A DNA stretch of 64,000 bases from the NCBI GenBank assembly GCA_951394405.1, contig OX596334.1, forward strand, positions 1,736,001 through 1,800,000. Reading direction: 5' to 3'. This stretch comes from Coprinellus micaceus (Eukaryota; Basidiomycota; Agaricomycetes; Agaricales; Psathyrellaceae). The position numbers and the translations under genes were made by a program. Below, piece by piece: positions 47,801 through 58,244 of the stretch; position 1 is the first letter of the stretch; each line of letters begins with the position of its first letter. Under the pieces are notes generated by a model that worked only from the letters and a program-made list of their open reading frames with translations, did no database searches and was not told the origin of the DNA.

Positions 47801-50075
47801 ATCGACACGTACAAGTCCAGAACGTCGTTCAACACTGCGTGCAGGAAATGACGATGCCCAGTCACGGCGTCAGTATCGGGGGATGAGAACAGATGAACAG
47901 TGACGTCACCTTTGGACATCATTTTCAAGCTGCCGCTCAGAGCCGTGAACTCGAGCTCTTGGTCCTTTGGCACGGTTGCGGTTGCGGCCATATTCTGGAC
48001 GGCGAGGACTATAAGATGTCAGGCACAGGGGTGGAAGAACGTTAGTGATCAGCGTTCAGAAGCGGACGAGGAGAGAGGACAAGAATAGAATCCAAGACCG
48101 AGGAGAAGAACAAGAGAATAAAACACTCACGCGCCGTGTTCAGCGGGACTCGCACCTGTGCAAAGACCGTCAGCTGTCGGTCTTCGGCAACTCCACCACC
48201 CGTCGAGGGTACTATGCATAGCACTATTTCCCCGGCGAAGGTGGAGGATAGAGGGCTTATAGAGAGAGAAGACACTCATCATGGAAGACATATCTGTTGG
48301 GTCAACGTAACCCAAATCAGTCATGTGTAAGAGGAACTTGGCGGTGTGACCCCTGACTTACGATGTCAAACGTCGCTTAGATTCGGACGCCCTGCGTTCG
48401 TTGATCTGGGCCTTTTGGGTTGCCTGCGTAAGATCAGGCCAAGACGAAATGCTGGGTCAGTACACGAGTATGTGGGACACCATGGGAGGGGAAGTGGAGT
48501 GGGATAAAAGATGGGGCGCGTACCTTGTACTGGATTTTGAGCTGGTCCCTCAAGGTATACAACCTCCTTTCAGACTTCGTTCGTCCCTCTCATCAGCATC
48601 CCAAAAATACGCTGAGAAAGACCGAAGATAGTAGACTCACGCTTTCCCGAATATAATGCACGTATATGAGGACTGTTCGAGACCGTCAGGCAGGGCCATG
48701 GGGGTTGAACGAAGGGCACTTACACGAGTGGTATATGAAAAAGTTGATCATATCTGCAGCCGCATACGTTGTTAGTGACGTCGATACCGGAAAGTTCAAA
48801 CTGCGCCTTAGGACTTACGCCGTATCCAGACTGGGCGCACGGGGACGATGGCAATGCACGAACTAAGGTCCAGAGCAAGCGCGGTTAGTAAGAGGGTACG
48901 AACGGCCACCCAACATCCACGTTGGAAGGAAGTGGAACCTACAAGAGGAAGAATGTTAGTGCCCCAATGGCGGCCGGGAATCTGTTGAGTTTCAAGGCGA
49001 ACAGGCCCACGGTTTGCAGGCCCTGGAAACGGTCAACGAGAGGGTGAGCGAGAGAGAGACGTCGCAACGCACTATACTCCAATAAAACGTCCCCATAAAG
49101 TCCTTGGTTTGGCAATCGGGGTGGTCGCTGTAGAAGCGACAGGCACGCATGTATATGATCTGGTAGAAGGACCAACACCAGACGGAGCAGAGGAGGACAA
49201 TCTGGTAGGCGAGGGAACGGTCGCGGGGCCAGTTGTAGAGCACCATGACCAGCACGGGGAGGGTCAGGACAGGTGCGACCTGAGAGCGAGTTAGAGCAAT
49301 AAGGTAATAAATGAGTACGACTCACCCCGAACAGAAACACCTTGTCGCCGACGGTCAATTCTCTCCCGGGCAGCTTGGTAAAGGCGCACCCCAACACCCA
49401 GTTGAGGACGAACCAAGCGGCCGTCCACACCGCCAGCCGTTTCTTGACATACCAGTCCTCCTGTTGGTAATGCTTCTCCCTCTTCTCGTCCTCGAAACGC
49501 GAGCTGAATATCTCCATCACAACGTTCCATATTCGATAGTGAAGGAGAAGTGAGCCCGTGCTGCTCCCGCCATAGTCGCTCTGCCCCGAATTCTGGGGGT
49601 TGCTGCTACTCTTAACCGGGGTGTCGTTCTCGTCCGAATGCGACGCCGTCGAGTGGAACTCCTCCGACCACACGCGGTCCACAACGACCTCGTCCACCCA
49701 ATCGCGGTCCACGTTCTCCAGTTTCCGCAGATACGTGCTGTCCGCGGCGCTCTCTTCGTTCACCGAGCTACTTGACGGCGCCGAGCCCGTTCCCAAGCGC
49801 CTCTTGAAGTGGTCCCAGGCGAGCCTGATGATACTGAACCGCGCACCGGTGTGCGATCTGCGCCGGCCACCGCCTATGCTGTATCGTTCTCCATGCGTCG
49901 CTGGGACGGGCAGCCCCTCAGAGTCGACGGCCGTCGTCGCTGTCGATGAACGGTGGCGAATGGTCCTGCTGGATGCGGAGGCTTGGCTCTTCTCCTTCTC
50001 GACCTCGGAGGCGACATCGTCAGCCCATATATTGAGCGACTTGCGGCTATTCGAGTTTCTGAGCCAGGCGGACAT
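44896..50075 (-). CDS. Membrane-bound hybrid histidine kinase
   Basis: A long, intron-rich gene. Exon 1 (50075-49326) encodes a Ser-rich cytosolic N-terminus and the first membrane helix. Exons at 49279-49073 and 49022-48943, plus several tiny exons to about 48400, add further helices ([34 protein letters not shown]), about five or six in all. A linker with [18 protein letters not shown] leads to the H-box (VFHDE then [14 protein letters not shown]; His codon 48281-48283). The ATPase has an N-box ([11 protein letters not shown]), G1 (DTGCGI) and G2 ([11 protein letters not shown]). A receiver domain follows ([10 protein letters not shown]; phospho-Asp codon 45383-45385 in [16 protein letters not shown]). 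It should autophosphorylate on His and relay to Asp, Ypd1 and a response regulator. The ligand is unknown. The splice at the H-box loses phase. Confidence 0.85.
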
Positions 50076-51093
50076 GGTACTGGGCACCCGGTGAAGGGGC
50101 CAGGAGGAAGGACGAGAGGGTCGAGAGGATGGAGGAGCAGATGACCAACGCCCTCACCAAATCCCAGAAACGGAAGTACCACTTTGATCGGGACCTGACG
50201 CCCGTGCCTGCGGCCCCCTCATCGCCCTCCGGGTCCTCCAGAACGCCTGTAGCTGCAAAACGAGCTCGAAAATCTCCACTCAACCCTCAGATATTGCTGG
50301 AGCTGTGGTGCTCAACCTCAACAGGGGTTTAAAACGCCACCCACTCGATATCCTCATTTTAGAGTCACTGTGATGGCTGATCAACCGAATCCACCGTCAG
50401 CTGGCCAAGGACGAGTCTTCGACCCACTCCCCCCGAGCCGGGAGGCTCTTGCTCTGGATGAAGATAACGAGGAGAGCGGGGTGCTCCGACTATCTGAAAC
50501 CACCGGAGCCATCTGGATTCTTTGACCGGAGCGCTGGTTCCCACCTTCCCTCCTCGAGTTCCCACCTGTGTGTCTGACTCTTTCATTCTATACATATACT
50601 CGGGATACGCGTCTTGACAACGACCCGCTGACGGGGAGCACGGAGCCAATGGGTGCCCTCCAATATTATGCCTGGTCAAAGGAGTGGCAGCGGCGGGGTG
50701 TGGCTCAAAGAAAACCCCACCTAGACTTGGGTGCCAACGCACAGGGGTGCAGGTATGGGGGCAGGAGGCCTTCTGGCCACGATTAGAAGTAGCATGGACA
50801 TTTCTGAAGGCACTGGGGGAGCAGCACGATTCGCGGGTTGATGGGGCGTAGCCTAGTATGATTTGTATGTTCACGCGTCGGAGTTGCAATCATCACCTCT
50901 TGTTTCCTCTCCTCCACCTTCCCCACTGGGCTCAGGCGCCCGTCGCCCAATATCCCCTCCTGTACACTCTCAAATAATCTGGACACCTGCAACTCGGCTG
51001 TCTCCAGTTATTCCTTGCTTTCATTCACTTTCCTAGCCATTTTCCTATATTAGACCATCAGATTCAGGCTCAGCTTGCGTATCCTCATCAACC
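50076..51093. other. Divergent intergenic region
   Basis: Lies between the 5' ends of the histidine kinase (minus) and the Snt2-like gene (plus), so it should hold both promoters. A minus-strand frame (50365-50889, 174 codons) is Pro/Gly/Arg-rich with no motif and is not called. The interval 51000-51093 has pyrimidine-rich stretches just before the Snt2-like ATG, common at fungal transcription starts. Confidence 0.5.
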
Positions 51094-54000
51094 ATGTCCG
51101 ACGACGTTCCTGTTTTCCTCAAAAACGGCGACCTCGTCAAGGTCAATGGTAATAATTGGCCCAAGTCCTATCTCATCGATATTTCACTGACTCGTCCGAA
51201 ATTTACAGACCATGTCTACTGTTCCCCGAGCTGGGACGCTCGGGATGGGACACCCTACTCCGTGGCGCGCATCATGGAATTTCTGCCACCCGCAGACGCT
51301 CCCAAAGGCGAGGCAGGCAAGAATTTTGTCTACACCAGAGTTCGATTGGCCTGGTATTATCGCCCGAGCGATGTGAGCGACCGTCCCGTTGCAGACTCCC
51401 GCCTGCTCCTGGCAGCCATTTACTCGGAGGTATGCGACATCAATCAACTTCGAGCCAAGTGCCACGTGGTGCATCGGGACAAAATTTCAGACTTATCTGG
51501 ATGGAAGAAGCGTCCAGATAGGTTTTACTTCAACAGGCTTTTCGACCCCTACATCAAGAGGGAGTTCGAGGTCATCCCTTCTCGTGATGTGCGGAATCGT
51601 GAGTATTTTTAGTCCGGATTTGCCTTTTTCGGCTATATTTTACCTCAATCCCCGCCATCCAGTTCCGGACCACATTCGCGAAGTCCTCACCTCGCGCTAT
51701 GAGTATGTTGTCGCGGAGAAGGAGGTCATCCCCGACCTCACTGATCAAATCCGTCTTTGCGAGAACTGCCAAGGGTGGTGCCCAAAGTAGGTTTCACCGC
51801 CGAACCATCCGTAGTTACCACCCTGACACCATTGCGCAGCCCTGAAACGGTGCAATGCGACCGATGTAAACTATTCTTCCATATGCACTGCGTGCAACCG
51901 CCTTTGCAGGCAAAGCCAACTCGTGGCTATGGCTGGACCTGCGGCCCCTGCTCGCAGAGGCACGAAGCGGAAGTTGACAGCCACGATATCAGGCATTCCA
52001 TTTCGGCCCCAAGGGTGCTCAAGTCCAATGCCCCACCCGCCCGGGGGCGTGGTCGCCCAAGGAAGGACAAAAACCTCGCGGAGAAAGAGGAGAACCTCCC
52101 GGTAAAGCACTTCAAGTTGTGGCCCTTCCGCTACTTCGGGTAAGAACTCTTCCCCTGTCACGGAAACAGATTTGCTGAACGGGTTGTAGACAATACACCG
52201 TGGCCGAGGATACCTTAGGTCCGTTTCATTTATCATGCACGATCGTTTCACATCCTGAAGTCCGTCACAGATGAAGAAGATCTTATCTTCCCCCGCGCTG
52301 CCACTCGGCATGGCCCGAAGTACCAGGCCAATGTCCTTTCTTACCCCGAAGTTGGCAACTATCCTCCAGGTCTGTAATTCTTTATCTCAGCTGAACGTGT
52401 GCCGACTCACGGCATTCCAGACATCGAAGAGCGAGGGGGTGACTCCACTGTGGAAGTTCTAGGCGTCTTCACTTCTTTGACTGAATCCGAAGGTACGGCG
52501 CCTATATCTTACGTTTTCACGCAGAAACTGAAGCGGCGCCTCTTCTAGTTATTGAAGGTATTGCATACCCAGCTCCCTTTTGTAGCTTCAGAACTGATCT
52601 TCATTTACAGTCGAGTCATGCAAGGATGCGTTGACCAAGGATCCCAAGATCGCCAGTAGCGTCGACTGGTTAACCGAAGTCGTCCGACGGTATTCTGACG
52701 CGGCGTTGGCCGCTCGGCCTTTCACGACGGTAAACATGAAGCACCTCGCTACGCTGGAGAAGGTTAGTCTACCCCTTGCCGTAAATGTAACGACAGTAAA
52801 TGCTGATGTCTTTATCAGTGGAAGAAGAACGAGACCCCAATCTTCGATAAGCCATTTTCCCATGAAGAAGTTGTGGCTTTCGAGGATGGGATTGCTTTGC
52901 ACGGACCCGAACTTCGTGCGGTCAGGGATGAAGTAACCAACCGGACTATGCCTGAAATCGTTCGCTTCTATGGTCACTGGAAGAAGTGCGTCATTCTAGA
53001 GTTCTTTACCGTTTCGCATGACCTAACCAAGTTTTTAGCTCCAAATTGAAGGAAGAGAACGAACGTATCAGGACCAAAGGTCGCCCTCCGAAACCCGTCA
53101 ACCGACAGTACCGATCGGAAGCTGAGCGGGGGGAGGGTCTCCGCGTTGGTCTTAGCGATGACGAAGGGTCGATTGTCGCCCAGCCTTCCAAGTCGCCGAG
53201 TTGCGGTGCCTGCCGGACGAGAGAGTCGAACGTTTGGTGGAAGGCACCGAAAGGACTCTCCACCAACGTTCTTTGTGATGCCTGTGGAAACAACTGGCGG
53301 AGATATGCTGATCTCAACGTCCGACCGATCCGTGAAGAGTCGGCCCCAACCACGAAGTCGAGGGCGATTGAGAAGAGGGAGGGTACCCCCCTCACTGCGC
53401 CTAGTTCGAAGAGGGCAAGAGTGAGTGTTTATCCGTGGATATTTTGCCCCAGTTTCATTCTACGACCAACTGATTTCCTGTCTACGCTCCTATTAGACTT
53501 CTGCATCGGTCGCATCGACGCCTCCACCAGCGCCATCGCCTGCTGCCCCGGCTCCTCACATCAAATGCCAATGTTGCCACAGGTCAGGACCTCTCGGCAA
53601 AGTCCTCAGATGCAAGAAGTGTCACCTTCGCCTGCACGCCGGAATTGCAGGGGCGACTGTCGACCCAGCGTCCGTAGATAACTGGACATGCGAGCTCTGC
53701 GACAACGAAGAGACGCTCGAGGCTTCGATTGTACGTCCCGAGTTTCACTACTCGATTAAAGCAGGATGCTAACATCGTGTTCAAGAATCATGATTGTCTG
53801 TTGTGCCCAAGAGCTGGGCCTGAGGAACGTAAAATGAAAACTTGGCCACCTGCTGATACACTGCTCCGAGCTTGCAAACCAACAGAAGGCCAGGGATGGA
53901 CCCACTTACTCTGCGCTGTGTTTACGCCGGAGCTTACATTCACGGAAGCTTCAAAACTTCGGCTCGTGGAGGGCATGAGCACCATCTCGAAGCACAAGTG

Positions 54001-54811
54001 GATGACGGTAAGCATCGGTTAGCTTTGCATCTGTATTTATCAGTTGACCAGTTATTCGCGACTTAAGAGATGCTTCCTGTGTGGTGAGATTGAGGGCGCA
54101 GTGGTCAAGTGCACGGACTGCTCGAAGGAGTTCCATTTGTCTTGCGCGTGGAAGCAGGGACATAAGTTTGGATTCGAAATTCAACCTGTGAGTCTTGTTA
54201 TCGTCTGCCCAAGGCCAGTGCACTGATGCTCATGCTTTTCAATAGGTGAAAAGCACCCGACGGGATACTACTACCACCACTAACTTCAAGGGCGAAATGG
54301 GGTGCATGAATGCCATCGTCATGTGCAAGGACCACGACCGAAGCAAGCGAGATATCTATGACATTTGCGAGACCAACGAGGGAGGCGAGGTAAGCGAGTC
54401 CTTGCCGGAGGGCGATCGTTGATACCTGGCTGACCCATCTCCTCACAGACCGCACTCCAAGTATACTGCCAAGCCTACAAGCAAGCCGCTGTCACCCATG
54501 CCCATGGTCTTCTGCGCAAGGCCAGGCGTCTGGACAACCTGCTCAACATCCGCAGCGAGAGCACCACCGCCTCGTCCACCCCCGTCCCGAACGGCTCACC
54601 CGACCCTGAGTGCTCGAAGTGCCACACACATTTCTCCCCTGCGTTCTATAGGAGGGATACGGGGACGATGGACGTGGATGGAGTGTCGTCGCCGTTATCA
54701 GGTAGCTCATTAAGCTCACCACCTCCTGCCTCGATCGCATGGCTTTGCCATCGATGCCACTTTGAGGGTGTGGATATGAATGGCAAGGCGATGGGGATGA
54801 GCGTTTCGTAA
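51094..54811 (+). CDS. Snt2-like chromatin regulator (BAH, PHD, SANT, GATA finger, ePHD)
   Basis: Starts at ATG 51094 (MSDDVPVFLKNGD) and ends TAA 54811. Exons with checked joins include 51094-51598, 51663-51786 and 51840-52139, then about ten more. Domains in order are: a BAH domain (about residues 8-165); a PHD finger (CENCQGWC, CDRCKLFFHMHC, WTCGPC); a linker with a Lys/Arg AT-hook-like patch (GRGRPRKD); an ELM2-like stretch; a SANT domain (TPIFDKPFSHEEVVAFEDGI, ending IVRFYGHWKK); a GATA-type finger (CGACRTRESNVWWK, then LCDACGNNW); and an extended PHD (CQCCHR, CKKCH, CDNEE, then CLLCPRAG and the second half). The order BAH-PHD-SANT-ePHD is that of Snt2, which works with Ecm5 and Rpd3 in yeast and Lid2 in fission yeast on H3K4-related chromatin control. 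The C-terminus has another CxxC pair set. Confidence 0.85.
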
Positions 54812-55145
54812 CATCTTGGGTTGTCGTGGTTCCGATGGACTTTCCTGTACTCCAGATACAAATCAGGGGAGCGTTTGTAATGTATCGGTTCTTGTTTTTC
54901 CTTTTCCCTTTGCTTCTGGGAGCCATTTCTTCATTTTGCATAACAATCTTTCAGACACACGGAGCAATCCATACTGCAGGTCGAATAGATATATACTTTC
55001 AAAGTTCTAACCAACGACAAGGAAAACTACACAACACGAACACATGGAACTGGATATAGAGTAGCCGATAAAGTACAATAATGAGGTATGGTACAGATAA
55101 GAAATTAGCCAAGGAAGGGGCGGAAGGGGTACACTAGAAGACTCG
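54812..55145. other. Convergent 3' flank
   Basis: Lies between the ends of the Snt2-like and coiled-coil genes. The AT-rich part at 54890-55100 is consistent with two facing polyadenylation regions. No gene is seen. Confidence 0.5.
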
Positions 55146-57995
55146 TCACACACGACGAGTCTTGGGAAGAGGTGCCTCTTCACTATCGATGGGAACCCTC
55201 CTTGGCCCGCCCGTTGTACTCTTGCTACTAGCCATGGAAGTACGGCTACTGGGTGGCCTTATAGGCTTTGAAGCAGCAGAGGGAGGCCTCGTAGTCGCAG
55301 GCTTGCCCGCGCCAGGAGCTGCCGTGGACGACGTCGGCGATGGTCCTTTCTTCGTAGTCGCCGAAGTAGGGCCCGACGGCGGCGGAGGCTTAAATACTGG
55401 CGCCCTGCTGCCGCTGTTCTCCTTCTCGCCCGAGCCGAGAGCGGCGCGTACTGGGCGTGAGCCGGTCGTCGTTTTCGCCCCAGTTTTCGCGGCGGAAGCC
55501 TCAGCTGCCCGCACCTTGCTCTTCTCCCGCGCACTCACACCGGTCGTTGCAGCTGCAGAGGGCTTTGCGCTTGGTTTCTTCGCATTCGGGTCGGGGAACA
55601 AGACGCGTCCTTTCGTCGTTGTCGGGCCACTGCTCTTATTTGGTACGACGTTCGGAACGGACTTCTTTTCCTGAAGGGGCGTTTCTGGTGGTGATTCGGT
55701 TATCCCAAGCTCTTGTGCCAGTGTCATTGCAGGCTCTGGAGAGGCAATCAAATCGTCCGTCGATAAATCTCCTCCTTCTGGAATGCTTCCAAGATTAGGG
55801 GCTGGGATGGTTGTGGCTGGGCTTTCGGAAAGCATAAGGATGCGGCTCAGCGGGCTGGGCTTCGCTGGGGAGTACGCGTGCACCATTCGCTGTGCGAAGG
55901 GTTTCGCCACGGGGAACGGTCTGGTAGCGGGCGTCGAGGTCGTCAGTTCACCACCATCATCGTTAGAAACCGGCAGGCATTCGAAAAGATCGGGAGGGGC
56001 CAGGTGGTTGTTTACCTTTGCCGCACCGAAGTCAGGGGGAGAAATAGGTTTGGGAGGGGGTAAGGCGGGGTTAGAAGGCAAAGAAGCGTGAGGAGATGGA
56101 GGGGGGAGAACGAAGGCTGTGGAGAGTAGGGAGGTAGGTGGCGGTAATTCTCCTAGCCTGGAGAAAGTCAAGGTGGGCAGTGGGGGAAGGATTTCTGTTT
56201 CTCCGGCTGGTATAACCTTCTTGGGAGAACCGAGCGTCTTGCGAGAGTCCCGGGCGGATTTAAGAGGCTTCATCTTTGCTGGAGATTTCTTTGGCACGAG
56301 CTTCTTTGGAGACTTGAACGCCCCCTTGCGTGGCGATTGTTTGTGAAGCTTCGCATGTCGAACAGCGGGTAATGGAGGTCCTTCAGGAGGCGTGGTTCCA
56401 AGGTTCGCTAATACTTTATCCATTTCCCATGAACGTTTCTCGTCCAAAAACTTGATTCGTTCCGCCTAAGAGTCCAATCAATGGTAGGGTTCTTAAGGGG
56501 TGACACAAACACGAACCTCCAAGTTTGCCTTCTCGTTCTTGAACTTCACGGCAGCTTCACTAAACTTTTGACGTTCCAGTTCAAGCTCATCACGGATCCT
56601 TTCCAGTCGCTCCTTCTCTTCGTCACGCCCATCGGCTGCCATAAGTTCCATACTCATATCCCCGAGCACTTTCGCGGAGGTCTGCTGCTGCTCAGCAAAC
56701 TGTTCGAACATTGTTTGAATTTCTTGGGCTTGACCCTCGAGTTGGTTATGGCATCGGTCTAAACACTATGAGGTGGCGTGGAGGATGTAGGGTAAAGCTG
56801 CATACCTAGTTCGTCTTCCAGATTCTCAATGATCGTTTGGAGGCGCTTGATCTCTCCGTTCATTGCCCGAGCTTGCTGCACCTCTTTGGCCTCCTCTGAG
56901 GTTGCTGGTACAGGGTTGACCATCCGTTCCGAGGCTGTCTCTAAGCTCGTTCGAAGGCCGACCAGGATGGACGAGAGTTTATCCGCGGGATGTGTAGGTG
57001 GGTGCATAGGGAACAGAGTGGCAACGGTAAAGGACACTGGCTGGAGTTGGTTAGCGAGAAGAGAACCGAATGAACATGGAGTGGACCCACCTCTGATTCA
57101 GAAGTCGAATCTAAAAGCAGGCATTTTGTCTGGTAGAGAATGCGTTGTATTGAGTTGACGGCTTTGAGGAACAACGCCTTCAGGTATTGGTTGTCCTCCA
57201 AAAGCGCCTCTCGAGCCTTCTCAGCCTCTTCCAATGCGACAGCTTCGAGGCTTGGGGCCATGTCCAATCTTTTCCCTTCAACAGGTGCCACGTTCGCGCA
57301 CGAGATTCCACTGGGCTGGGTCGTGAGCTTGGCTTGGAGGTCCGCGATTTTCTGCCATTTCTCCGTTAGGCGCTCGACCTCCTTTTCCCGCTTCTTGAGT
57401 TCGGCTTGGTGGGCCGATCGAATTGCTTGAAGAGATGTCCTAGTTCGCTGGAGTTCGGCGGTTGTTTGCTTGTGCGCTGCCTCTGAAGATTGCAGGGACC
57501 GTTGAGCAGCCCTGCCTCGTGTTCAGCAACAGCCCATTCCCTTGCATAAACTCGCTCACGTCAACTTGGACTTGTGAAGGTTGGCTTCTCGTTCTGCGTT
57601 GGCCCCCTGTTCGAGTGCGCAGCGGTGCATTGAAGACAGCCGTTCGTTCTCGTATGTCATGGTTCTGAGCTTCGTCGTCAACTCTTCAGTTCGAGACATA
57701 TCAGCCTGGCACCAGTTAATCCACATACGGCAGCTAGAACGAGGGACGCACCATACGATCACCCAAAAGCTTCAAGAGACACCTAACCACTGCCTCCGAG
57801 TCCACGTTCGATACCCCATCCAAGCACAGTCCCGCCTTGTCGACGTATCCGTGAGCTAGCAGCTGGGCATTGGCATACTCTAGAGATGACGTTGAGACGA
57901 AAGATTCTGAGCCAGCAGACCCAGGAGAGCTGAGCTCAGAGAACGACATGTCCTCGTAGTTCCAGTGCACCGATCTCTTTGGCGTCGCCGCCATG
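55146..57995 (-). CDS. ADIP-type (afadin/alpha-actinin-binding-like) coiled-coil protein
   Basis: Start ATG 57995 (MAATPKRSVHWNYEDMSFSE). The N-terminal globular part has VDSEAVVRCLLKLLGDRM, followed by coiled-coil exons: 57700-57560 (ENERLSSMHRCALEQGANAE), about 57510-57090 (long Glu/Lys/Gln/Leu helix ending SNSIQRI-like ILYQTKCLLLDS), about 57020-56800 and about 56745-56515. The last exon (56447-55146) is a 430-residue Pro/Ser/Lys/Ala-rich basic tail. The N-terminal layout matches the ADIP domain family (SSX2IP-like), whose members sit at centrosomes or cell junctions in animals. In fungi the role is unclear, and a spindle-pole or microtubule role is only a guess. Frames on the opposite strand of the tail are shadows. 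Confidence 0.65.
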
Positions 57996-58244
57996 GTGGA
58001 TGTCGACAAGCACGTTGCAGTTGAGTTCGCCGTCGGCATTGGGCAAGTTCGAGTTCGACTGGACGCGTGGGTCACGTGCCCGCGCCATCGGCTTGGCAGA
58101 GTTGGGATCACATAAGCCGGCTTCGACTCTCCCACTGGCGGTGGACGCAGCACTGAGCACAACATCCCATCTCGAGCTCGACGTTCCACACATTCGACGA
58201 CCCTGCATTGAGCCCAGAGCGAAGGATATTCTCCCTGAACACGA
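57996..58244. promoter_or_regulatory. Short shared upstream region of two divergent genes
   Basis: Only 249 bases separate the ATGs of the coiled-coil protein (minus) and the deubiquitinase (plus), so the two promoters must overlap. No TATA-like element is obvious. An open plus-strand frame crosses it (57979-58308) and could be a longer N-terminus for the deubiquitinase. Confidence 0.55.

Noticed and set aside
50365..50889. Minus-strand frame of 174 codons upstream of the histidine kinase
   Set aside because: Low-complexity Pro/Gly/Arg composition, no motif, and it lies in the shared promoter region.
55162..56091. Long plus-strand frames opposite the coiled-coil protein tail
   Set aside because: They are complements of a GC-rich, Pro/Ala/Ser-coding exon; the minus frame is continuous and linked to upstream exons.
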